Shown here: piece after piece, positions 43,617 to 52,565 of the stretch | Layout of the letters: each line of letters opens with the position of its first letter | How positions within the stretch are numbered: the stretch's first letter is position 1 | DNA from: Roseibium album | Lineage (GTDB): Bacteria; Pseudomonadota; Alphaproteobacteria; Rhizobiales; Stappiaceae | Assembly (NCBI RefSeq): GCF_001404515.1 | Contig: NZ_CXWE01000001.1 | Span: 1,116,001-1,180,000 of the forward strand | DNA: 64,000 bases | Direction: 5' to 3' | The notes under the pieces: model-generated | The model's database searches: none | Told to the model about the DNA's origin: nothing | What the model saw: the letters and a program-made list of their open reading frames with translations, nothing else | Made by a program: the position numbers and the translations under genes

Positions 43617-44612
43617 CTACCCGATCACCCATATCCCCGCGAGCACGAACAGAGCAAGGAACACTGTCTGGGACACCACCATCCAGATTGCAGGACCACC
43701 GACTTCCAGGAGTTTCGGGATCGAGGTCTTCATGCCAACGGCGGCAATCGCGGCAAGCAGCGCCCAACGGGAAATCTGGCCCGCAAGGTCTTTTGCGGTT
43801 TCAGGAACCAGGCCGAAGGAATTGAAGGCCGCCAGGATCAGGAAGGCAAGTACGAAGACAGGCATCAGCGGCGGACGGCTTGCACCTGGCTCGGCGCTGC
43901 CGCGCAGGATCAGGGCAGCGACCAGCACAATGGGCGCCAGCAGGGTCACGCGGATGAGTTTTACAAGCGTGGACAGATCTCCGGTTTCTTCGGACACGGA
44001 AAATCCGGCACCCACCACCTGGGCAACGTCGTGAATGGTGCCGCCGAGAAACACGCTGGTGGCATCAACGGAAAGTCCGAGATTGCTTGTCAGAATCGGG
44101 TAGACGATCATGGCCAGTGTGGACAGGACCGTCACGGTGATTACCGTGAAGGCGAGGTCTCGTTCCGCATGCTGCCGTTTTGGCAGGATCGAGCCGATCG
44201 CCATCGCCGCGGATGCACCGCAAATGGCGACCGCTCCGCCGGAAAGGAAGGCGAAGAGCCGGTCCTTGCCAAAAAGGTTTCCGATCATCAGCGAAAAGAC
44301 GATGGTCGCCAGAACACCGAGGATGACAAGAAGCAGAAAGGGCAGGCCGAGTGCCTGCACCATCTCGATACTGATGCGCACGCCCAGAAGCGCAACGCCG
44401 ACCCGCAGGAGTGTTCTTGCAGCAAAGGCAATGCCTTCCGAGGTACGCTGTTCGTCCGAGAGGAAATTCAAAGGCATGCCCAGCAGGATCGCCATCAACA
44501 TGGCAGGTGCGCCGTAGTGCTCATTCAGAAACTGAGCCGAAATGGCCACGAGCCCGGCGATGGCGATACCGGGAAAAAGCTGGTTTGCCCGGGTCTTCAA
44601 AGTTTCGATCAT
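43617..44612 (-). CDS. YeiH/UPF0324-family membrane protein
   Basis: The 331-residue integral membrane protein has about ten hydrophobic helices. Family segments include LLRVGVALLGVRIS, GGAVAICGASAAMAIGSILP and FLGGTIHDVAQVVGAGFSVS. YeiH proteins are often labelled sulfate or sulfonate exporters on limited evidence, so the substrate should be taken as unknown. The gene lies 11 bases downstream of the di-heme peroxidase gene on the same strand and may be cotranscribed with it. Confidence 0.88.
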   Translation of the reverse strand: MIETLKTRANQLFPGIAIAGLVAISAQFLNEHYGAPAMLMAILLGMPLNFLSDEQRTSEGIAFAARTLLRVGVALLGVRISIEMVQALGLPFLLLVILGVLATIVFSLMIGNLFGKDRLFAFLSGGAVAICGASAAMAIGSILPKRQHAERDLAFTVITVTVLSTLAMIVYPILTSNLGLSVDATSVFLGGTIHDVAQVVGAGFSVSEETGDLSTLVKLIRVTLLAPIVLVAALILRGSAEPGASRPPLMPVFVLAFLILAAFNSFGLVPETAKDLAGQISRWALLAAIAAVGMKTSIPKLLEVGGPAIWMVVSQTVFLALFVLAGIWVIG

Positions 44613-44623
44613 GTTTGTCCTGT

Positions 44624-46048
44624 TTAGGGTCTGTCGACTGGAAGCCCGCTGGGAACTCTATCGGGGATGCCGAAGGAAGGAGAAGAAACCGAAGACGTAC
44701 CGGTGAGCGCCTTGAGAAACGCGACGAGATCGGAAACTTCCTGATCGGAAAGTGAAATCCGCTCGACATCCCGAAGCCGGGCCTGCCTGGCCATTTCACG
44801 CTGATCCTTATAGACCACGAAATCGATTGGTTCCAGCCACGGTGCGTCGGGAAGTGCAGCTGTTTTCGGTTGCCATTTTGCCAGCATTCCGTCCGGGTCG
44901 AGATGGTGGCGAACAATACCTTCGAGCGTCGGGTAGGCGCCGTTGTGGCCATAAGGCGATGTCAGCTCGACATTGCGCAGCATCGGTGTGCGGAAACGAT
45001 AGGCATCTTCCAGTCTGTCGCTTTCGCCCATGCGGCCGACATCCCGCACCATTGGATCGAAACGCCGCGTGCGTCCGGGTCCGAAGGGGGGCAGGCCGAT
45101 TGCGTGAAACTCCTGGTCACTCATGAGTTTGCCGGAATGGCAGCTGGAGCAATTACCCTTTCCGTAAAAGAGACCCATGCCGCGCTCTTGCGCATCCGTC
45201 AGTGCGGCCTTCCTGCCGGAAATATACTGGTCGAACGGACTGTCAAAACTCGTCCACTCGATCGCCTGGAAGGCTGCAAGTGCATTTCCGATCTCGGCAA
45301 TCGAGACTTGCTCGGGCTCATCGATGTGATCGAACGCATCGACAAACATCTTGCCGTATTCGGGTATGACACGGACCCGCTTGGCGATAATTGGCCAGGA
45401 GGCGTCTATCCGGTTGTGAACGGCGCCTGCGATCTCGTTTTCTTTCGGATTGCCGGCCATTTCGAACTGGGCAACAAGCGGAAAAATCGCCTGGGCCGCA
45501 AGAAGGCTGTTCAGGCCCTCGGGAAGCCATTCCTCCGCCGGTGAGTTGAAGCCGTTTTCATAGTCGTCGGAAATGGAAAGACGGCCGTCGTGGAAAAGCG
45601 TGTGAAGCTCTTTTGCCCCGAGATTCCAGAGGCCTGGCGCATTTCGCGGAATCCTTTTCTTAATTCGGTTGTCGTCGACAAGTGCGGTCCGGTCCGGTCC
45701 GAGGCCTTCTCCGCCTTCGCCAATGCCGAGGGAAAGGCCGTCTCCTGTTCCAAGGACCGGATGATGACATGTCGAACAGGCAATATTCCTGTTCCCGGAA
45801 AGGATCCTGTCGTAAAAGAGAAGCTGACCGAGGGCCGCCTGTTTCCTGTCGAAGGCGATGAAATCATCGTCAGTCAGCGGGGAGGGCAGCTCCGCGGAAT
45901 GAGCTGGTGCTGCCAGAAGAACACCAAGAAAGAACGACCGGAAAAAATGACGAAAATGCTGAAAGCCGCCGTGATTGGGCTTTTCCTGGCTGCGGGCCCT
46001 GCCCAGGCTGAAATCGAGAACGCGCGCGATCTGATGGAGGCCGGACAA
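44624..46048 (-). CDS. Di-heme cytochrome c peroxidase (MauG/CcpA family), start uncertain
   Basis: Two c-type heme sites are present, CSTCHH and CSSCHS. Family segments around them include ALGQLLFYDRILSGNRNIACS, RTPMLRNVELTSPYGHNGAYPTLEGIVRHHLDP and VSDLVAFLKALTG. The mature protein appears to begin near 45889 (AELPSPLTDDD) after a short leader (FFRSFFLGVLLAAPAHS), so it acts in the periplasm. There is no ATG near this leader. The nearest conventional start is TTG at 46048, used here with low confidence. Any start that includes the leader overlaps the divergent Sel1 gene, which begins at 45947. Members reduce peroxide or oxidise protein substrates. Confidence 0.8.
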   Translation of the reverse strand: MSGLHQIARVLDFSLGRARSQEKPNHGGFQHFRHFFRSFFLGVLLAAPAHSAELPSPLTDDDFIAFDRKQAALGQLLFYDRILSGNRNIACSTCHHPVLGTGDGLSLGIGEGGEGLGPDRTALVDDNRIKKRIPRNAPGLWNLGAKELHTLFHDGRLSISDDYENGFNSPAEEWLPEGLNSLLAAQAIFPLVAQFEMAGNPKENEIAGAVHNRIDASWPIIAKRVRVIPEYGKMFVDAFDHIDEPEQVSIAEIGNALAAFQAIEWTSFDSPFDQYISGRKAALTDAQERGMGLFYGKGNCSSCHSGKLMSDQEFHAIGLPPFGPGRTRRFDPMVRDVGRMGESDRLEDAYRFRTPMLRNVELTSPYGHNGAYPTLEGIVRHHLDPDGMLAKWQPKTAALPDAPWLEPIDFVVYKDQREMARQARLRDVERISLSDQEVSDLVAFLKALTGTSSVSSPSFGIPDRVPSGLPVDRP

Positions 46049-46429
46049 TTTGAGGAGGCCAGGAAGGAACTTTGGCCCGCCGCACGTTCCGGCAACGCGG
46101 ATGCCGAGGAACTGATCGGCGTGATGTATGCAATGGGTCTCGGCGTGGAGCGGGACGATCAGCGCGCTTTCGAGTGGTATCTCAGAAGCGCCATGAAGGG
46201 GCATCCGGGCGCGCAATCCGGTATCGGCTGGTATTACGAGGTCGGCCGGGGAATGCCCGCGCCGGATCTTGTTCGCGCTTACATGTGGTACACGCTTTCC
46301 GCCATCGGAGGAGATCCCGATGCGGCGATCTCGCTTGAGGAAGTCGTGAAGAAAATGACCAAAGAGGAAATTGAAAAGGCGCATGTTCTGGTCGATGACT
46401 ACAAGGTCTGGATGTACCCGTTCCGGTAG
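45947..46429 (+). CDS. Secreted Sel1-repeat protein
   Basis: The 160-residue protein has a signal peptide (MTKMLKAAVIGLFLAAGPAQA, cleaved before EIENA). Sel1-type helical repeats follow: AEELIGVMYAMGLGVERDDQRAFEWYLRSAMKG and AQSGIGWYYEVGRGMPAPDLVRAYMWYTLSA. Sel1 proteins are scaffolds for protein contacts, often in the periplasm. The start coincides with the beginning of the signal peptide; the frame extends upstream into antisense of the peroxidase. It overlaps the 5' end of the divergent peroxidase gene. Confidence 0.82.
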   Translation: MTKMLKAAVIGLFLAAGPAQAEIENARDLMEAGQFEEARKELWPAARSGNADAEELIGVMYAMGLGVERDDQRAFEWYLRSAMKGHPGAQSGIGWYYEVGRGMPAPDLVRAYMWYTLSAIGGDPDAAISLEEVVKKMTKEEIEKAHVLVDDYKVWMYPFR

Positions 46430-46506
46430 ATCCTGCTCATTTGCAACCCCGGATCCGAAAATCGGCTTGTTGTCTTTCCGGAGTTGTCGAGGCGAACTCG
46501 AAAATT

Positions 46507-46535
46507 GACACGTCCGGCAACTGGCCGGACGTGTC
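46507..46535 (-). terminator. Terminator of the monooxygenase/TRAP operon
   Basis: A 12-bp perfect stem, GACACGTCCGGC (46507-46518) and GCCGGACGTGTC (46524-46535), has a 5-base loop. It lies about 16 bases past the DctP stop and on the minus strand is followed by AATTTTCG. Confidence 0.7.
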
Positions 46536-46550
46536 TGATTGAAGAACAGC

Positions 46551-47609
46551 TTAGTTCAGGTCGGCGTCACGCGCACCGTTGACGGAGGTTTCAGCTTCCT
46601 GAACGGCTTCTTCCAGTGCGCCGAAGATCTCGCCGCCGCGTGCGACATTGTCCTTGAACCAGTCGTAGACCGGTGCGGCTGCTTCCTTGAAAGCGGCTTT
46701 CTGTTCCGGCGTTGGAACATAAAGATCGCCGCCGCCGGCAACGAAGTCCTCGTAGGCCTGGATGGATTTACGCTTCGGAGAAGCGAATGTTGCTTGCTGG
46801 AGAGCATAAAAGCCGTCCACCACGACCCGGCGCATGTCTTCCGGCATGGCGAGGAACCGTTCGTTGCTCATCCACCAGAGGGCACCCATGTAGGCGTGGC
46901 CGTCGAGCGTCACATACTGCAGGCCCGCATCGGGGAATTTCATGCCCATGATGTCGGTGATGCCGTTCTTGGAACCTTCAACGACACCGGTCTGGAATGA
47001 TGTGAACAGCTCAGGCCACGGGATCGGGGTGGGAGAAGCACCCAGCGACTTGACCAGCTCTTGCGGCAGGTCGGCCACAACGGTACGGATCTTCAGGCCT
47101 TCCATGTCGGCCGGATTGGCGACACGGCGCTTTGTGTTGGCAAAGTTCCGCCAGCCACCGGTGTTGCCAACCGTCATCAGACGGATCGTGTTGTCGCTGT
47201 CTTCAAGCGCCATGTTGCGCAAGGTACGCGTGAAGTTGCCGGACAGGACATGTTCGGCGATCCGGTCGTCGGACATCATGTATGGCAGGTCGAGCACCTG
47301 AACATACGGGAAGATGCCGGAGGCTCCGCCTGATGTGGAGATGTAGATGTCAATCGCACCACCGGCAACGCCCTGCAGGCATTCAGCACCATTCGAGCAG
47401 AGCTGTGTTCCGATGAAGAGTTCGACCTCGATTGCTCCGTTGGATGCGGCTTCAACGAAGTTCTTGAAGACCACAAGGCCATCATAATCTTCGTCATTCT
47501 CGTTGGAATTGGCGGTTGCACGCAGCGTATAGTCGGCAGCAACGGCACTCAGCGAAGAACCGGCGAGCATCGCCGCGACGGTGAGTGTTTTCAGAGCAGA
47601 TTTGAGCAT
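46551..47609 (-). CDS. DctP-family TRAP solute-binding protein
   Basis: The 352-residue periplasmic protein has a signal peptide (MLKSALKTLTVAAMLAGSSLSAVA) and a DctP fold. GNTGGWRNFANTKRRVANPADMEGLKIRTV contains the arginine (KIRT) that binds the acidic group of ligands. TPIPWPELFTSFQTGVVEGSKN matches the second conserved block. It is the last gene of an operon with the DctM and DctQ permeases, flavin reductase, aldo-keto reductase and flavin monooxygenase. Context suggests the ligand is a sulfonate such as sulfoquinovose or its glyceride; this is inference. A cysteine pair (CSNGAEC) may form a disulfide. Confidence 0.92.
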   Translation of the reverse strand: MLKSALKTLTVAAMLAGSSLSAVAADYTLRATANSNENDEDYDGLVVFKNFVEAASNGAIEVELFIGTQLCSNGAECLQGVAGGAIDIYISTSGGASGIFPYVQVLDLPYMMSDDRIAEHVLSGNFTRTLRNMALEDSDNTIRLMTVGNTGGWRNFANTKRRVANPADMEGLKIRTVVADLPQELVKSLGASPTPIPWPELFTSFQTGVVEGSKNGITDIMGMKFPDAGLQYVTLDGHAYMGALWWMSNERFLAMPEDMRRVVVDGFYALQQATFASPKRKSIQAYEDFVAGGGDLYVPTPEQKAAFKEAAAPVYDWFKDNVARGGEIFGALEEAVQEAETSVNGARDADLN

Positions 47610-47636
47610 CAGGTACCTCCCATATTAAGCTCAAGA

Positions 47637-49127
47637 TCAGTTGGCAAATCCGGTCCATCGAGGGATCGTCATCGAAAGTGCCGGTATGTAGGTGATCAGG
47701 AAGATCACCGCGATTTCTACCGCCAGAAACGGCAGAATGGCTTTGGCAATGGTTTCAACCCGTTCCTTTGAAACCGAGGCGGCGACAAATAGCACCAGGC
47801 CCATTGGCGGCGTGGCAAGACCGATGGTCAGGTTCACGCTCATGATGATGGCAAAGTGGATCGAATCCACTCCCATCGATGTGAAAATGGGCCCGAGGAT
47901 CGGTCCGAGGATGATGATCGCTGGCCCCGCATCGAGAAACATTCCGACAATGAACAGGAGCAGGTTGATCAGGAACAGCAGGATCAGCGGGTTGTCGGAA
48001 AGCGAAAGTACGAAGTCGGCCATGATTTCAGGAGCATGGCTAAGGCTGACGACGGTCTTGAAGGCCATTGCAGCGCCGACAAGAAGAAGAACCACTGCCG
48101 ACGTGATGCCAGCCCTGTTCAGGATGCCGGGAACTTCCTTCACCTTGATGGAGTGCAAGACGAAAAAGCCGATGATCAGCGCATAGGCGACTGCGACGGC
48201 GGCCGCTTCCGTCGGCGTGAAGACACCGATCAGGATGCCACCCAGAATGATGATCGGTGTCTGCAAAGGCACGACGGCTTTTTTGCAGACCATCCGGAAA
48301 TCTTCGGACACTGCGCCGCGCAGACCCTTCAATAGCAGATGCGACATTCCAATCAGGACGACAAACAGGACGAAAGTCGTGATACCCGACACGTCCAGAG
48401 AGGTCTGACTGAGAATGCCGAATGCAAGCGCCAGCAGGAGCGATGCGAGATTGATCCTGAGCAATGCGAACGACACCCAGTATTCGACCGGCGCCATTTT
48501 CTGACCGGGATTGACGATCCGCTGGGCCTTGGGCAGATCGTACTTGTCAGCCATCAGTCGGACAACCAGCATCAGGCCGATGCCGACCATGACGCCGGGG
48601 ACAATACCGGCCAGGAAGAGGGCGGCAACACTTTCGCCCATGACATAGGCATAGATGATCATGATGCCGGACGGCGGGATGATAGGACCGATAACAGACG
48701 ACGCTGCTGTTACCGCTGCTGCGAACCGGCGCGTGTACCCCTGTTTTTCCATCGCTGGAATAAGCATGGAGCCAAGTGCGGACGTGTCGGCGACTGCCGA
48801 ACCGGAAAGACCGGCAAACAGCATCGACGACAGGATATTCACATGTGCAAGGCCGCCGCGCAGGTGGCCCATGAGTGCCTGGCTGAATTCTACCAGGCGG
48901 GTCGTGATCCCGCCCTTGTTCATCAGCTCGCCTGCGAGCATGAAGAACGGAATCGCCATGAGAGGAAAACTGTCCATGCCGTTGTAGACGTTACGGTAGA
49001 GCAGCGTGATGTCGCGTTCCTGGCCATTCAGCCAAAGCAGGATGCCGGGAGCCGCCAGCAAGCCGAAAAAGACCGGTAGTCCGATCATCAGGAACAGGAG
49101 AAAAACAGGAAGAAACCATATAAGCAT
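47637..49127 (-). CDS. TRAP transporter large permease (DctM)
   Basis: The 496-residue inner-membrane permease has about 12-14 helices. DctM signatures include MAIPFFMLAGELMNKGGI, GSAVADTSALGSMLIPAM and GVFTPTEAAAVAVAYALI. It couples sodium entry to uptake of the ligand delivered by the DctP protein. Its start overlaps the DctQ stop by one base (TGATG). The DctP gene follows 27 bases after its stop. It is larger than typical DctM (about 425-440), with an inserted or lengthened segment around residues 200-250 (DKYDLPKAQRIVNPGQKMAPVEYW). Confidence 0.94.
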   Translation of the reverse strand: MLIWFLPVFLLFLMIGLPVFFGLLAAPGILLWLNGQERDITLLYRNVYNGMDSFPLMAIPFFMLAGELMNKGGITTRLVEFSQALMGHLRGGLAHVNILSSMLFAGLSGSAVADTSALGSMLIPAMEKQGYTRRFAAAVTAASSVIGPIIPPSGIMIIYAYVMGESVAALFLAGIVPGVMVGIGLMLVVRLMADKYDLPKAQRIVNPGQKMAPVEYWVSFALLRINLASLLLALAFGILSQTSLDVSGITTFVLFVVLIGMSHLLLKGLRGAVSEDFRMVCKKAVVPLQTPIIILGGILIGVFTPTEAAAVAVAYALIIGFFVLHSIKVKEVPGILNRAGITSAVVLLLVGAAMAFKTVVSLSHAPEIMADFVLSLSDNPLILLFLINLLLFIVGMFLDAGPAIIILGPILGPIFTSMGVDSIHFAIIMSVNLTIGLATPPMGLVLFVAASVSKERVETIAKAILPFLAVEIAVIFLITYIPALSMTIPRWTGFAN

Positions 49128-49717
49128 CAGTCCGCTCCCGCCATGTCAGCATCGGGTATGGCCGGCAGTCGGTCATTGCCGCCAATAAGAGAAATGAGAT
49201 TGCGCAAGATGAGTTCGACATTGACGAGGGTCAGCAGAACGACACCGACGAGCAAGGACATCATCATCCAGCTTCTGGGCACACGGATCCATTCGGTCAG
49301 TGTAATATTTCCCGGAACGTAGAGTGACGCTGTCGCAAACTTGCCGCCAAAGCCGGTGACTTCGGCAAAGCCGATCTGTACCGCGATCGCAAGGACGAGG
49401 AGCGACACGATGAGCAAGAGCAGGGAAAGCAGCTTGCCCAGAGCCTGAGGAAGTGCGTGGCCAAGCATGTCGATGGCGACGAAGCCGCCGCGACGGAACG
49501 CCGTTGGTGCCATCAGGCCCGTCATCCACAACATGCAAAAACGCGCTGCCTCGTCTGGCCAGGGCAACGCGTTGTTGAATACATAGCGGAATACGACCTG
49601 AATCAGGATCGCAACGACCATCAAGGCCACGGCTACGATGCCTATCGCTCTGCCGATCCGCAATAGCTGCGAATTGACAAAGGCGAGCGGTGCAAGGACC
49701 GCCAGCAATGCCCCCAT
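49127..49717 (-). CDS. TRAP transporter small permease (DctQ)
   Basis: The 196-residue protein has four membrane helices. The DctQ signature is RYVFNNALPWPDEAARFCMLWMTGLMAPTAFRRGGFVAIDML (residues about 45-86). It forms the membrane complex with DctM. GGGAGG precedes ATG 49717. It lies 59 bases after the flavin reductase stop, close enough for the transporter genes to be cotranscribed with the enzyme genes. Confidence 0.92.
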   Translation of the reverse strand: MGALLAVLAPLAFVNSQLLRIGRAIGIVAVALMVVAILIQVVFRYVFNNALPWPDEAARFCMLWMTGLMAPTAFRRGGFVAIDMLGHALPQALGKLLSLLLLIVSLLVLAIAVQIGFAEVTGFGGKFATASLYVPGNITLTEWIRVPRSWMMMSLLVGVVLLTLVNVELILRNLISLIGGNDRLPAIPDADMAGAD

Positions 49718-49776
49718 TCGGGCTCCTCCCTAATTACTTCCTGTCGGCAGGGCGGTTCCCGTCCTGCCGTTTGCTC

Positions 49777-50292
49777 TCATTTCGGAGCGATTTGTCCAAG
49801 TTTGCCTGCGAAAAAGGTCAGCGCCTCCCCATGACGCATTTCTGCCTGCATGACCTGTCCCAGAACAATCAGGTGATCGCCGCCTTCATAAGCGGCAAAC
49901 CGTTTGCATTCGAAGCGTGCGAGGCAGTGCTCGAGCAACGGCACGCCGTTTTCGTCAATCCTGTGCGGCAACTGGTCGAAGGCATTCGCATTGCGTACAA
50001 AGCCGTTGCACACTTCAGCCTGGTGATGGCTGAGAACGTGGATGGCGTAGTTTTCGGCGGTTTCGAAGTAGCGGAAACGGCGCGAACCCTTGTCCGGCAT
50101 CCACAACACGAGTGGCGGATCGAGCGATACGGACGAAAAGCTGTTCGCCGTGATGCCGACCGGCCCGTCATCCGATCCGGTGGTGACGACAGTCACGCCG
50201 GTTGCAAATCGGCCGAACGCGTCGCGCAGCAAACGGGTGTTGTCCGTGTGCGGTGCGAAGGTAACAGGATGATTGGCATTTTGCATGGTCAT
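49777..50292 (-). CDS. Flavin reductase, SmoA/HpaC-like
   Basis: The 171-residue protein of the flavin-reductase-like (split-barrel) family has RDAFGRFATGVTVVTT, GITANSFSSVSLDPPLVLW and GDHLIVLGQV. It uses NAD(P)H to reduce FMN or FAD, which diffuses to a partner monooxygenase. The SsuD-like gene two positions upstream is the obvious partner. Its ATG overlaps the aldo-keto reductase stop (TGATG). In the known sulfoquinovose monooxygenase pathway SmoA plays this role. Confidence 0.92.
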   Translation of the reverse strand: MTMQNANHPVTFAPHTDNTRLLRDAFGRFATGVTVVTTGSDDGPVGITANSFSSVSLDPPLVLWMPDKGSRRFRYFETAENYAIHVLSHHQAEVCNGFVRNANAFDQLPHRIDENGVPLLEHCLARFECKRFAAYEGGDHLIVLGQVMQAEMRHGEALTFFAGKLGQIAPK

Positions 50293-51182
50293 CAGGGTAC
50301 CTCATTTCCAAGGGCGGCTTCGTAGAGCCGGTACCAGGTTTCACGATCAAGCGAGACTTTCAGTGCATCTGAAATCTTTGCGATACGGTCAGGATTGTTT
50401 GTTCCCAGAACCGGCAGAAGGGTTGCCGGATGGGTAAGCAGGAACGCGATGGCGACGGCAGACCGGTCGACATTGAAGCCGGCAGCTACGTCGTCCATGA
50501 CCGCGCCAAGCTTGCCGGTTTCGGAGATCAGTGCCCCGCCCCCAAGCGGGGACCAGGCCATCAGATTCGTGCCCAGGCGCTGGTGAAAGGCAATGTCTCC
50601 GTTTGTAAACGGCGTGATTTCAGCCAGCGAGACCTCGATCTGGTTGGTCACGAGCCTGTTGGACATTCCCGACTGCAACAGGTCCCAGTCCCACGGGCGG
50701 AAGTTCGACACGCCGACATTCCGGACCTTGCCGCTCTTGACCAGGTCATCCAGCACGGCACCGGTCTCATGGTGATCCATGAGGGGGTCGGGTCTGTGAA
50801 TGAGAAGCATATCTATGGTGTCGATCCCCATGTCGCTCAGCGACGTTTCGACCGACTTCTCGATATGCTGCCGGGAGGTGTCGTAATACTTCACCGTTGC
50901 CTGCTCATGGCGACCGACGGGAGCGACGATGTCACATTTGGTGACGATCTCCATCTTGTTGCGCAGGGCCGGATTGGCTTTGAGCGCACCGCCGAGAACC
51001 GCTTCCGCAGTGTACCCGCCATAGATATCCGCCTGATCGAACGTGGTGATCCCCTGATCGAGACACAGCTGGATTTTCCGTTCCACGTAGGCCGGGGTCG
51101 TGTCCGCATCGTCACCGAGCCGCCACATGCCGTAGATGAGGCGGGAAAATTCCAGGGATTCTGTAAGCGATACGCGCTGCAT
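50292..51182 (-). CDS. YdhF-like aldo-keto reductase, SmoB candidate
   Basis: The 296-residue AKR has the catalytic tetrad in order: Asp and Tyr in FDQADIYGGY (about residues 48-57), Lys in EIVTKCDIV and His in MLLIHRPDPLM. The C-terminal cofactor loop is VLGTNNPDRIAKI. It is of the YdhF group, like SmoB, which reduces 6-oxo-glucose (the desulfonation product of sulfoquinovose) to glucose. Start overlaps the monooxygenase stop (TAATG) and stop overlaps the flavin reductase start, so the three enzymes are translationally coupled. Another aldehyde substrate remains possible. Confidence 0.9.
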   Translation of the reverse strand: MQRVSLTESLEFSRLIYGMWRLGDDADTTPAYVERKIQLCLDQGITTFDQADIYGGYTAEAVLGGALKANPALRNKMEIVTKCDIVAPVGRHEQATVKYYDTSRQHIEKSVETSLSDMGIDTIDMLLIHRPDPLMDHHETGAVLDDLVKSGKVRNVGVSNFRPWDWDLLQSGMSNRLVTNQIEVSLAEITPFTNGDIAFHQRLGTNLMAWSPLGGGALISETGKLGAVMDDVAAGFNVDRSAVAIAFLLTHPATLLPVLGTNNPDRIAKISDALKVSLDRETWYRLYEAALGNEVP

Positions 51183-52336
51183 TAGCGGCGGACTCCATTG
51201 CCAAGCGGGGTTGCAGGTGTTTCGGCCGGAACCCGGCCATAAGCGTGGGGAAGCGAACAGGTCTTGAGGTTCGGCAGCACGCGCTTGCCGAAATGCCGCG
51301 CTTCTTCCAGATGCGGATAGCCGGAGAAGATGAAGGCTCTGATGCCCATCTTCTGGTAAGCCTCGATCTTGGACATGACCTGGTCGGTCGAGCCGACAAG
51401 AGCAGCCCCGCAACCGGAGCGGGCCCGGCCGACGCCAGTCCAGAGGTTGGGTTCAATGTAACCGAACTCGTCGGCAACATCGCGGTTTTTGGCCTGGTGG
51501 CTCACGCCGAGCGATTTCGCGTCGAGCGCGCGCTCGCGGATGGCCGTGCCCTGATCGTCGTCAAGTTTCGAGACAATGTAGTCGGCGTATTCCTGCGCTT
51601 CCTTTTCGGTGTCGCGCACGATCATGTGGACACGAAGACCATAATCGAGCGTCCGGTCGTATTTTTCCGCGACCGTGTTGACAGCCTTCATGCGTCCTTC
51701 GAGTTCTTCAATCTTCTCGGGCCACATCAGGTAGACGTCGCAGTGCTGACCGCACAGCTCCAGAGCGGCTGGCGAATAACCTCCGAAATAAAGGAGTGGA
51801 CCGCCGGTCTGATACGGTCTCACCGGGTCGGTGGTCAGGCCCGTAAAGTTGTAGACCTCGCCTTCATAGTTGATCTCGTCTCGTGTCCAGGCTTGTTTCA
51901 GGACTTCGACGACCTCGCGTGAACGCTGGTAACGATACCCGCTGTCGGCCTGCTCGCCCGGAAAATCAGAGGAAATGATATTGACCGTAAGGCGGCCTTT
52001 CAGCATGTGGTCGAGCGTTGCGATCGTACGGGCAAGCATGATCGGCTGCATTTCACCGCAGCGAACGGCTGCAAGAAGGTTGATCTTGTCGGTGATCGGT
52101 GCGCAACCGGCGACGAACGACAACGTGTCCTGACCCACCTGGTAGGAAGATGGGCACAGGATATTGCGAAATCCTTCTTGTTCCGCCGTTTTGACGATCG
52201 TCGAGCAATGGTCCCAGGATGAGCGCAATTGGCCTTCCGGGACGCCCAGGAATTGATAGTCGTCAGAACACAAGGCAGCGAACCAGGATACTTCCGCTGC
52301 GTCGAGATCCGGCGATGTCACTGGGACAACTGTCAT
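51182..52336 (-). CDS. SsuD-like flavin monooxygenase, candidate sulfoquinovose monooxygenase (SmoC)
   Basis: The 384-residue luciferase-like monooxygenase aligns by eye with E. coli SsuD. LLYFGGYSPAALELCGQHCDVYLMW matches the SsuD LYFGG...DLYLTW segment. LRVHMIVRDT carries the Arg and His of the active site. LWTGVGRARSGCGAALVG carries the phosphate-gripping arginine loop, and SGYPHLEEA the conserved Tyr. These enzymes use reduced FMN and oxygen to release sulfite from a C-S bond. An SsuD for simple alkanesulfonates would not need an aldo-keto reductase or sugar-type Gfo/Idh partner, so a sulfosugar is favoured. AGGGGAG precedes the ATG. It is the first gene of the operon. Confidence 0.9.
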   Translation of the reverse strand: MTVVPVTSPDLDAAEVSWFAALCSDDYQFLGVPEGQLRSSWDHCSTIVKTAEQEGFRNILCPSSYQVGQDTLSFVAGCAPITDKINLLAAVRCGEMQPIMLARTIATLDHMLKGRLTVNIISSDFPGEQADSGYRYQRSREVVEVLKQAWTRDEINYEGEVYNFTGLTTDPVRPYQTGGPLLYFGGYSPAALELCGQHCDVYLMWPEKIEELEGRMKAVNTVAEKYDRTLDYGLRVHMIVRDTEKEAQEYADYIVSKLDDDQGTAIRERALDAKSLGVSHQAKNRDVADEFGYIEPNLWTGVGRARSGCGAALVGSTDQVMSKIEAYQKMGIRAFIFSGYPHLEEARHFGKRVLPNLKTCSLPHAYGRVPAETPATPLGNGVRR

Positions 52337-52565
52337 AAAAAACTCCCCTGAGCATCCAGCGCCATTCCCGAAGCGATCATGTGCTCAACCCATTGTTAGT
52401 CATTCAGTATTTTCAAACCTGCAGCATCTGCGACCGAGCATTCGATGGGCGAGGTTTCATTTGATTTCGAACAGCTTCACTTTACCGTCGATTTCTTCTT
52501 GCTTATCATCCGCATTGATGTAAATCAATAGTGTATCAATTTTAAAAAACAGAGCGCCGATCACC
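52337..52565. promoter_or_regulatory. Divergent promoter with GntR-type inverted repeat
   Basis: This 229-base region serves the monooxygenase operon and the GntR/Gfo-Idh pair. A perfect inverted repeat ATTGAT-GTAA-ATCAAT lies at 52514-52529, and a further ATCAAT half-site at 52535-52540. They are close to the GntR start and are the best operator candidates. Confidence 0.5.
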
